This document shows, in pieces, positions 56,244-64,000 of a stretch of 64,000 bases of DNA. Both the position numbers and the translations under genes were made by a program. The notes beneath the pieces are model-generated. The model was not told the origin of the DNA and did not search any database. It was given only the letters and a program-made list of their open reading frames with translations. Within the stretch, counting starts at the first letter, position 1. The number at the start of each line of letters is the position of its first letter. Location: positions 558,001 to 622,000 of the forward strand of contig JAKMXF010000221.1 in NCBI GenBank assembly GCA_024704765.1, in the 5' to 3' direction. This stretch comes from Oopsacas minuta. Lineage: Eukaryota > Porifera > Hexactinellida > Lyssacinosida > Leucopsacidae.

Positions 56244-56544
56244 AAACAAACAAACAAACAAACAACTCACCAATAGCTCTTTCATCTGTACAATCGAACA
56301 CAAATACAAATCCATCAACACTTTTGAAGTTAGAAATCGGATATGAATCTACCTTAGAATACAAATAACTATCCCAAATATACAGATTTATATATCTTCC
56401 GTCAACAGACACCTTTTTAACACCCATATGGATACCATTTGTTTCACAACACAATTCATCAAACGAATTATTAACAAATCTGGACAATAGGGAGCTCTTT
56501 CCCGCCCCTTTCTTCCCACAAATATCAAAATGTAGATAACACAT
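55567..56544 (-). CDS. degenerate Rab-like small GTPase
   Basis: Two exons, 56271-56544 and 55567-55793, phase 1; 166 aa. G1 GKKGAGKS (10-17), G4 NKCD (116-119) and G5 SAK (146-148) are intact, so nucleotide binding is likely. The G3 region reads YIWDSYLYSK where Rabs have WDTAGQE, so both the DxxG glycine and the catalytic glutamine are missing. The protein ends LTLTALLLS with no prenylatable cysteine. These features suggest a GTPase with altered or no hydrolysis and no lipid anchor. The intron is filled with ACAA/ACTA tetranucleotide repeats. Confidence 0.8.
55978..56265. repeat. ACAA/ACTA higher-order tetranucleotide array in GTPase intron
   Basis: About 290 bp made only of AAAC and TAAC words, arranged in blocks (AACAAACAAACAAAC, then ACTAACAAACTAAC, then a run of CTAACTAA) that recur about four to five times with a ~55-65-bp higher-order period. 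The array reaches to within ~5 bp of the donor. Confidence 0.95.
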
Positions 56545-57038
56545 ATTTTAAATATATACATTTAAAATTCACACCTTTTATACATATTGAAGCCTTGGAT
56601 ACACAATATAGATACAAAAGAATTTATAGGAATTACTAACACGTGAACTATCTAAGGGTTTCCATATTCGTATGATTTATTAATTGTGTCCTTAGAGCAC
56701 AAATGTGTCCGGTTTCAACTACGTGAATGGCTAAAAATTGTCTAACATGTATTTCAATAAAATGCGCCACTTATTATTTAGGACACATATTATGAGGCCA
56801 AATATTTGGCGACACATATGATAGAGGCTTCTGGAATAGGACAGGGTATATTGTGTTCCAAAGGCGTCCTAATTAACGATCCCAATTGGTAACAGAACCA
56901 ATATATTAATATATAGTTTCAGTTCCAATTTAAGATATAAACTTTTTAGAAATGTGTATTTGTATACAAACAATAATCTACATCAATAAATATTTAGCAA
57001 ATAAGGTGTGAAAATATGATATATCAAGTGAAAATGGT
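56545..57038. other. intergenic spacer
   Basis: AT-rich, no gene seen. A GGTGTGAAAATATGAT fragment of the dispersed repeat is near 57005. Confidence 0.55.
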
Positions 57039-59223
57039 TCATATGTTAGCTAGCTTAAAAATTGAGTATAATATCCCAGCTGTTACACTAATTGACACTC
57101 CGATAAAGTTCAAAGGTGAATATACATAATCACCACCTAGTATAACACCTATATAAGTGATGAAGACATTCTTCATAGTTCCAATTACAGTCGTAGTTAG
57201 GGGAGAGTTCACTCGAGTGCAAAGGAATGTGGAATAATTCAAAATAAACCCCATGACACATGAACTAAAGAAATACGTCACAAATACTGGATTATTCCAT
57301 TCAGTGTATTTGTATGCTAGATTGAAATCTCCGTGATAATACATTAGGAGAGCGAGGGGAGGCGACATGAGGAGAGCGTTCAGATAGACCATACCGTATT
57401 CACCGAGTTTCTATATAAAAAGGTGTTAAAATATGTATATAACCTCACTATCTAGTACCTAACGTGGAACTAGGTAACATGACAATGATATGTGGTCCCT
57501 TAAGGGTTCAAAAGGTGTGAAAATATGTACCTTTTTGCTAGTCTTGTATTTACTGAGTACATTCATAGACGCTGTGAATAAGTTATTGAGTGATATTACT
57601 GAGTAGGCGTAGAGGTCAAAAGTGAGGTCCCCACTAGCTGCTACCCCTGCCCCCAGTATCATGAAGAGGACAGATAACAGTACCCATTTGGTTGCGTATT
57701 GGGAGAGTAACAGGTACTCTCCTATAAGTGTGAAGAGTATTGAAAACCTGTAAATATATAATATTTGAATGTTTGTTCATTTCAAAAAGTAACAAAATTA
57801 TAAAAATAGATCAGAAAGAGAATATTATAAGAGTAGAGGGTAGAGACAATAAGAGTACCTACGTCCCATGGTGAACCTGGGAGCAGAGGGTTTACACACG
57901 CTAACAGACGGCTGGTAAGCAGAGGGGCCTGGCTTCTTGGCCCTGTCGATGGGTACACGGGATCTCCCTAACATAGTGTATTTGGGTGACTGGCTCTTAT
58001 TGGTGTCAAGAGGTATTACGTCATAAGTACCGGGACCTGGGGCGTTGGCATGATCCGCTGTATAGCTCCCTCGGGTGAGTTTGATACCCATGGTGTGGTA
58101 GGACTTAGGTCCAGGCTGGTTAGGGAGGGTGTAAGTGTTAGGAGAGGGGGTCTGAGACAGTTTAGTCAGATTAGTCCGCTCACAGATACTGAAAGCGGGA
58201 GAAGTTGTGAAATTAGGGAGAGAATGGTTCTCAGGGAAATAGTCACCGGGACCAGGGGTCTGAATGATCCTCTTAACACCTGATTTAAGTAACATGGAGT
58301 AGTTCTTACGATCATCTGGTCCATAGCGTGTTACGTAGTTTGGGACATAGTATTTGGGCCCGGGAGTGTTCGAATAACTGACGTAATAAATCCTCTCTCC
58401 GATGGTGTAAGACGGACTCTTGTGTTTGCTCATGTCGTGCTCCTGACTCCCTAACAGGGAGGGGAGCAGGTAGGCAGCAGGACCAGGGATAGATTTAGTT
58501 ATGTGAGACATAAATAATGAGAAATTATGTAAGTAAGCCTATTGACTTGTATTTATAGTAATCAGGGAACCCAGTAGCCTATCAGAATGCCAGCTGTTAG
58601 GCTGTTAATTGATTGGGCAGAAATTGTTTGTTTGTTGTGTTATTAGGAAATGGTAAGAGCTACAAACTTGAAATTTGCCATGTCAGTGTGAAGTGGCATA
58701 ACTTTTAACAAGTTATAATATCCAAATGGTATCTCCACCACTCTATGAGATAGGTGACAAAATGTATTGACCTATCAGATTTGAGCGTTGCTTGTGGATA
58801 TAATTAACAAAACAACAAACCAACAAATACTCACCTCCTGAGGACTGTAAACATGGGTAACGGTATCAGCTGAGTAGAGCTTAATCCAGACAGAGCGTTG
58901 AGGAGATACAGGATCGGGAGAGGTTGTATATGTAGAATAGTCTCTAGGGTCAATGGAGGTAGAGTTAACACCACAAGTAACCGAGCCATAGTGAGGACAA
59001 GGAGCGAGGCTACCATCTGTCCGAATGCGAGACAGAGAGGACTTGGGAAAGAGAAACTCGTCAGGATAATCTTATTAACAGCTACTAGGGCGAACGATGA
59101 TACAGCGAAGAGGACAGCTGACCAGACTCCTAATAGGGACAATTTGATCCTCGGTGTACTTCTCGTACTAGTGGGGAGACCGCTGAAGATAGGTGTTATC
59201 CTCGGGGGCTGATCTCCTTCCAT
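57039..59223 (-). CDS. SLC35D-type nucleotide-sugar transporter
   Basis: Three exons, 58835-59223, 57531-57747, 57039-57410; phases 2 and 0 agree; 325 aa. The family moves UDP-sugars (UDP-glucuronate, UDP-GalNAc, UDP-GlcNAc) into the Golgi or ER lumen. Landmarks match SLC35D1/D2: VNKIILTSFSFPSPLC, LPMFTVLRRFSILFT (spanning intron 1), FMILGAGVAASGDLTFDL, SCVMGFILNYSTFLC, NSPLTTTVIGTMKN, YIGVILGGDYVYSPLNF. About ten hydrophobic helices are visible. Start chosen at MEGDQPPR, which leaves a ~25-residue cytosolic N-terminus. Intron 1 (58834-57748) contains a complete same-strand gene for an STPGR-repeat protein. Substrate specificity cannot be read from the sequence. Confidence 0.92.
57825..58511 (-). 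CDS. STPGR-repeat (ODF3/SHIPPO-like) ciliary protein nested in SLC35D intron 1
   Basis: 228 aa, intronless, same strand as the host gene. Six Pro-Gly-Pro repeats are visible: PGPAAY, TPGPKYY, TPGPGDY, QPGPKSY, APGPGTY, KPGPSAY, each in an STPGR-type unit of ~30-40 residues. Such proteins (ODF3/CIMAP, SHIPPO-1) bind axonemal or cytoskeletal microtubules in sperm and cilia. The N-terminus (MSHITKSIPGPAAYLLPSLLG) and the final FTMGRR follow the family pattern. It keeps company with dynein-2 LIC and kinesin-13 in the window. Confidence 0.85.
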   Translation of the reverse strand: MSHITKSIPGPAAYLLPSLLGSQEHDMSKHKSPSYTIGERIYYVSYSNTPGPKYYVPNYVTRYGPDDRKNYSMLLKSGVKRIIQTPGPGDYFPENHSLPNFTTSPAFSICERTNLTKLSQTPSPNTYTLPNQPGPKSYHTMGIKLTRGSYTADHANAPGPGTYDVIPLDTNKSQSPKYTMLGRSRVPIDRAKKPGPSAYQPSVSVCKPSAPRFTMGRRYSYCLYPLLL

Positions 59224-60316
59224 TTTACTAGGACAAATAAAATGTAATTACTTACGATAGACATGCAGCATAGCAACCAGTTGTAGTCATAAGAATGTGT
59301 AATTGTAAATAATTGGCCATGGTACCAACATGGCTCTATTAAGCCCAGTATAGGTAGTTATAGTGACATGAATTTTCCTGAGACACAATTTATCGGAAAG
59401 AGGGCACTCTGATCTGCATTTTTGCAATATTGAGTATATAAAACCGACATAGTTATCAAGATATGGCATGAAAAGTAGTTGAGCCACAAGCAATTGTGAC
59501 TTAATACGAACAACACCAACGGACAACGGACGGTCACGTTGTAGGGTGTAGATCTTTGTCGGTCTTATCTGGAGTTTCCTCTGTATATCATTGAATAATC
59601 AAATTGGAATAAGATATCACCCCCGCGACACAATACGTACTGATTGAATAATTGCTGAATCTAAAACAGAGCAAATATATAAGAACAACTCCTGTAATAT
59701 GAGATGTAAGACATCTTGTATGTAAATAGCAGGATTCTCTTATTTGAGATATAGACACACATATTAGTAATATATATCATGACAACACCTAGCTAGACAC
59801 AATTGTTCATGTGGAGCTTCAAGACAAAATCCACATTAATATTTTGGTCTATGTTTACTCTAAACTCCCGGTATAACAACGGTCCCTTGGGTGCACGCAG
59901 GGCGGATCCAAGATATAATTTCAGTGGGGCCAAGTTGCGAGCGTAGCGAGCGTAGCGAGCTATCCCTAAGTGGGGTATGGGGGCAAGCCCCTAAGAAAAC
60001 TTTTAAATGTTATGCGCTGAATAGCAAACTACAGCTATTTCTACCATCTATGGAGGAACATTCTTGTTAGTTATTCATTTTGAGGCCAACAATTAGATCT
60101 CAAAATCTCAGAGGGGCCCCTGTATCCGTCCCTAGGTGCACAGATGTATTACAGTCTATGGGAAGGGTCCACAGAATATGTTAAAATTGGTATAGGGGGT
60201 CTTGGTGTCACTTCAAAAGCGTCCCAGTTTGAGTGTGCCTGGTCTGCGAGCTTCTACTGTATTACACAAAATGAAACCGAGGAGACGAGCACTTCGTTAT
60301 AACAGGAGTTTATTGT
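59224..60316. other. intergenic region with large MITE
   Basis: No gene. Contains the hAT-like element at 59898-60134, a fragment of the CAGNGG family at about 60158-60197 (AGAATATGTTAAAATTGGTA) and a pogo-type end near 60240 (CTTCTACTGTATTA). Confidence 0.6.
59898..60134. mobile_element. hAT-like MITE, 237 bp, 8-bp TSD
   Basis: Left end CAGGGCGGATCCAAG, right end complementary to TAGGGACGGATACAG. Flanked by GGTGCACG (59890-59897) and GGTGCACA (60135-60142), 7 of 8 bases equal. The interior carries the tandem hexamer-like run GCGAGCGTAGCGAGC. Confidence 0.85.
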
Positions 60317-61854
60317 ATGTATATTATCATAGATACGGTTATGGCGAATAGGAATTTCAGGTCATCATTTCTAAAGCAGGCTGAAGTTAGTATCGATCGT
60401 CTGAGAGAGGAGATCAGACAAAAACGGACGGAGGTTAAGGTCAAATTCGCCGATTTCAGAGAAGCACTGGATAAGAAGGAGGTTGAGATATACGAGAGAC
60501 TAGATTCTATTCTTTTGAAGGTGATAAAACCTGTTACTCATACTAGGGCGATAATAGAACAGCTGATTGAAGGGACCGCGGCTGTTGAGGGGAAGTTCGA
60601 GCACAATGAGTTGCACAGGTTCCGCACGGAGACACTGGAGCGGATCGAACAAGAAATCCAAGAATTGGAGGAAAGACCGCTCGCCGAGATCCCATCAGCC
60701 AAATTGAAATGGGATCTGAATTTATTGGATCGGACCATTATGGAAGTTTGTCAGGTTGTAGAGGGGCCCTGTCCTTATGAGGAAAGGGGGGTTGTTATGA
60801 TGGCTTGCGGGGACAAGGGATCTGGAGAGGAGGAAATATTCACGCCTACTGGGGTAGCTATTGATGAAGAGAATGGGGACATATACGTAGCTGACTGTAA
60901 CATGAACAGAATACAGGTAATTTAATTATCAGCGGTCTGGGTGTAATTGGACCAGTTTAGCACCCTTGATCCAATTGGTGTGAAGTGGTGTATCATAAAA
61001 GGGGGCGGATAAAGTGGCAGATTGTCCTGGGACACATTTATACGTGTAATTTAGACACATATACAATTTCTCTATGAATTATCCACAGGGGGGTGACAAC
61101 ACCTCTCAAATGTGTTAATTACAAGCGCCAGGTGGTACAACTTGCCACATTTCACGTTCCATCATAGCAACCATTTATCCCATAGATATTCAGTGATACT
61201 GGAAAATATCAATCAACAATCAGAGACATAGATTACCCCAGAAGACTGATACTCGACACACACAATATATTTGTCACCTGTAATATAAGCGGAGGAGCAC
61301 TAATTAAATTAAACAAAATGCACCCACAGGATCGTTATCATAAGTCGGAGGGTGAATACATATCTGATATCACCTTTGATAAGAATAATCGAATTCTTGG
61401 GTGTGTGTATTCAAAACCGATCGTGATTATCTGGGACAAGGATCTCAAGAAAATCGAAGAAGTACAATTACACACTCAACACTTTGAAAAAGGAACCACA
61501 AAGTCACAGAAAGTTGTCGCGACACATAATGCCATAATTGTCCTGTTCACGGGGTCCTGTTACCCGCTACAGTCGTTCATATGGAAGGGATACGCGTTGA
61601 GGCCGATAATATATAATGACCAATTGTCAGGTGCTAAGATGTTCTGTCAAGATTACGAAGGCAATTTCATAATTGTTAATAATCAAATGCATGAGGTGAA
61701 GATTTTCACACCTGAGGGCAAATATGTGACTACTCTAGGGGTGAAGGGGGAGGAAAAGGGAACCTTTACTGACCCTCTATCTGTGGCAGTCACTAGAAGT
61801 GGGAGGATAATTGTATTGGATATGAAGAAGAACCTTATGATACAAATGTTCTAG
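60317..61854 (+). CDS. coiled-coil NHL-repeat protein (TRIM-NHL-like without RING)
   Basis: Two exons, 60317-60916 and 61186-61854, phase 0; 422 aa from the first ATG, 414 aa from ATG 60341 (MANRNFRSSF), which looks the more natural start. Residues about 10-130 are a Glu/Lys/Arg-rich coiled coil. From about 165 NHL-type repeats begin (FTPTGVAIDEENGDIYVADC, then NRIQIFSDTGKY across the splice junction). They end with KIFTPEGKYVTTLGVKGEEKG and PLSVAVTRSGRIIVLD. TRIM-NHL proteins have RING and B-box zinc domains before the coiled coil; none is seen here, so ubiquitin ligase activity is not expected. Binding to protein or RNA through the propeller is inferred. Confidence 0.82.
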
Positions 61855-62416
61855 CAAATTGTATATTGTTTGTATTTTACGTTTCAATTATTATTTGTTT
61901 GTTTTGCTTGATTGGGCGTATTTTTTGTTCCTCTAAGACACCATGCGGCCACCTTTCATACCCCTATTAATTGCATCTGATTGTGTAAACAAATATATAC
62001 ATATCTGCCAATTTTCGAACATAACAAACAACAAACAAACATTTAGAATTTCCCTAGCCAATCAATTTACATTATCAGATAGACTTAAGGATTTCATTTA
62101 GCGTAAACTCTCACATCTGATAGGTCAATGTAATTGTACATCTCCTTAGTTACACAAAACTTCACAACTATGCAAAGTTTCAAGTTTATAGCTCTTACCA
62201 GTTACCCAAACAATGCGTTTAAAACAAATATTGATTTTTGGTAAATAAGTTGTCCAAAGGGGGTTGTTTTATGTACCCTATCGTCATACTCAGGGGGGCG
62301 CAGTTCCAGCCCGCACAGAAAGGAAGTGGACACACAATAGAAGATATAAATAATAAATAAACAAACAAAAATCAAACAATATATATAAACAATTCAGTGA
62401 TAGTTGGTTCTATTCC
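61855..62416. other. convergent intergenic spacer
   Basis: 3' flanks of the NHL gene and the RCC1-FYVE gene. No gene; TTTG/CAAA words near 61890 and 62030, and a TTATAGCTCTTACCAGTT-type fragment at about 62187-62204. Confidence 0.55.
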
Positions 62417-63994
62417 TCATGCATTTATGACGTCATCATTCAATTTCTTATAACACCTATCGCATACCCTAACCGGATTAGAAAATCCCAAATCTAATAA
62501 TGGAAACTTTTGTGACGTACAATTCCCGCAATATATCCCACCACATTTCCTACAATGATGGCGTCGACGGACCATAGTGAACCCCACGTTACAGAGCATA
62601 CAGTGATTAGCCTCACGGTCCGGGACCCATGAGTGGAGGACTGTGCATGCCATATGGTTCCCGCCACAATAAAGTGTCTCGACTGCTTTGTCGGTTAAGG
62701 ATTCTAGGACATTTGGTTTGGATCTGTTGTTGGTGTCTCTGTGTCCCAGTTGTCCGTTTTGATTCTGCCCCCAGGTTACCACACGCTTGCTCTCTGTTAG
62801 GGCTGCTGAGAAGTTGCTGCCACTTGACACCTATATATACATAACTGTTTGTTTCTTATGTCAGAATAGATTGAAGAACTGGTAAGAGCTATAAATTTGA
62901 AATTTTGCATGTATGTGTATAGTGTTACAATGTGTATGTAAATGTGGAAAGGAAATTATGACACATCTCTGAGAAAAGGTGACAGGTGTCTCACCCAATC
63001 AGATTTGAGGGCTATAAGCTGAATTTATGTAACACCTATTAGATACTGTAATTTGATTGGTTAAGACTACTCACCTGTCTAATAGTACTCAACACTACGT
63101 TATTGAGCTGCACCTGTTTGAAACCAGTTCCTACCCGTGAGGGGGAGATAGATTGGTACTCATGGAGATCAGGATAATCCTCTCCAATCACACATAACTT
63201 TACTCCACACGTGTAGATACGACCGGTATCTGTCAGTACAAGGGAGTGAGCATCTCCACATGCTATGTCACGCACAGGGTCATCTGATGTGAAGAATTCT
63301 ATTGGTCGAGCTGAACCTATTAGATTACAGAGTTTATAGGCTTATAATTATAATTATTGATATGAGGTTATTATTGATGTTGAATTGGAATAGGCACAGG
63401 TTGACTGGAATTTTAATAAAATAGTACTTACCCAGATGTAAGGTATCACCGTGTCCAAGCTGTCCACCGTCTCCCCTTCCCCAGCTGGCTATAATACCGC
63501 TCTCACTCATTAGCAAAGAGTGGTATGCTCCTGTTACCACTTTAACCGCCACAATATCCGTGAACACCTGACAAATAGCCACATCGTCATCTGGTAGTTT
63601 AGGAGGGCTCGTCCCAGGCTCTGCTCCCGCCCCCAGCTGTCCGTACTCATTGTCTCCGAATGAGTATATTGTTCCTGTCTCATCTAAAGCTAGAGTGTAG
63701 TCCTGACCACATGATGACATAGTTACCTTAAGCTGAAATATCATTGGTTAAAACAACCCGCCAAACTTAATAGGCATAATTCTAATTTCAATAATCAACA
63801 TGAATTCTGGAACAACAAACCTACCTACCTTCCTTCTTCCAAGAGCCTCTACAGGTCTAGGGTGTGTCTGTCTCCCCTCCTCACTTGTGTACCCTAGTCT
63901 ATTCCCCGCCCTCCCCCATGTAAACACCTCCCCAGAGTCCAACACAACAGCTGCATGATACTCCCCACAAGATATGTATGTAACATCCATACCT
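62417..63994 (-). CDS. RCC1-repeat protein with C-terminal FYVE domain (partial, 5' end outside window)
   Basis: Four terminal exons: 63829-63994, 63432-63732, 63075-63316, 62417-62830; all phases agree and the first enters in phase 2. RCC1 propeller repeats: CGEYHAAVVLDSGEVFTWGR, CGQDYTLALDETGTIYSFGD with YGQLG, AYHSLLMSESGIIASWGRGD with GQLGHGDT, CGDAHSLVLTDTGRIYTCG, FSAALTESKRVVTWG. The C-terminal FYVE zinc finger has all three signatures: WVPD, RRHHCRKCG and PVRVCDRC, so binding to phosphatidylinositol-3-phosphate on endosomes is expected. RCC1 folds often act on small GTPases; which one is unknown. Confidence 0.92.
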
Positions 63995-64000
63995 CTAAGC

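Noticed and set aside
1-64000. CRISPR arrays, bacterial operons, insertion sequences or ribosome-binding sites
   Set aside because: The window is eukaryotic: spliced genes, class II tRNA promoter, animal signalling proteins. Tandem arrays have no spacer/repeat alternation.

Overview
The window is nuclear DNA of an animal. It is AT-rich, has spliced genes with GT-AG introns, and carries metazoan signalling genes: a beta-catenin with a GSK3-type degron, a DOK/IRS-like PH-PTB adaptor, a G-beta-5-like subunit and a LAMMER kinase. It also has ciliary genes (dynein-2 light intermediate chain, STPGR-repeat protein). The compact layout, divergent receptors and dense short foldback elements suggest an early-branching animal, most likely a demosponge (Amphimedon-like). 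That last step is inference; no database was searched. About 20 protein genes and one tRNA gene are supported. I built exon joins by hand from splice signals and reading-phase agreement.

Layout. 1-4.4 kb: a possible lone 5' exon and a field of MITEs. 4.4-7.5 kb (-): DOK-like adaptor. 9.9-11.3 kb (-): intronless 7TM receptor. 12.1-12.75 kb (-): V-ATPase c'' proteolipid. 13.6-15.2 kb (-): Cdh1/Fizzy-related APC/C activator. 16.7-28.7 kb (-): 17-exon beta-catenin. 29.7-31.5 kb (+): LAMMER/CLK kinase, divergent from beta-catenin across a 1-kb region holding a ~250-bp inverted repeat. 32.7-39.75 kb (+): ankyrin TRP-like channel whose last intron holds three small membrane-protein genes on the other strand and a 10-unit minisatellite. 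40.0-45.1 kb (-): an unrecognised zinc-knuckle/charged-tail protein whose proposed intron contains an intronless kinesin-13. 45.3 kb (-): small membrane protein with PTAP and PPxY motifs. 45.9-49.8 kb (-): secreted IGFBP-Kazal-Kazal protein. 50.4-53.0 kb (-): G-beta-5-like subunit and dynein-2 LIC. 53.2 kb: tRNA-Pro(CGG). 53.5-54.9 kb (-): TIR-HEAT fusion. 55.3 kb: an orphan coding exon. 55.6-56.5 kb (-): degenerate Rab-like GTPase. 57.0-59.2 kb (-): SLC35D-type nucleotide-sugar transporter with an STPGR-repeat gene nested in intron 1. 60.3-61.9 kb (+): coiled-coil/NHL protein. 62.4 kb to the right edge (-): RCC1-FYVE protein, cut by the window.

Themes. Wnt/adhesion (beta-catenin), tyrosine-kinase and G-protein signalling, cell cycle and microtubules (Cdh1, kinesin-13) and cilia (DYNC2LI1, STPGR protein) lie side by side with no operon-like logic. 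Three introns host complete intronless genes. Noncoding DNA is packed with short foldback transposons: hAT-like with 8-bp target duplications and TA-duplicating pogo/mariner-like. One case is a datable nested insertion with its empty site elsewhere in the window.
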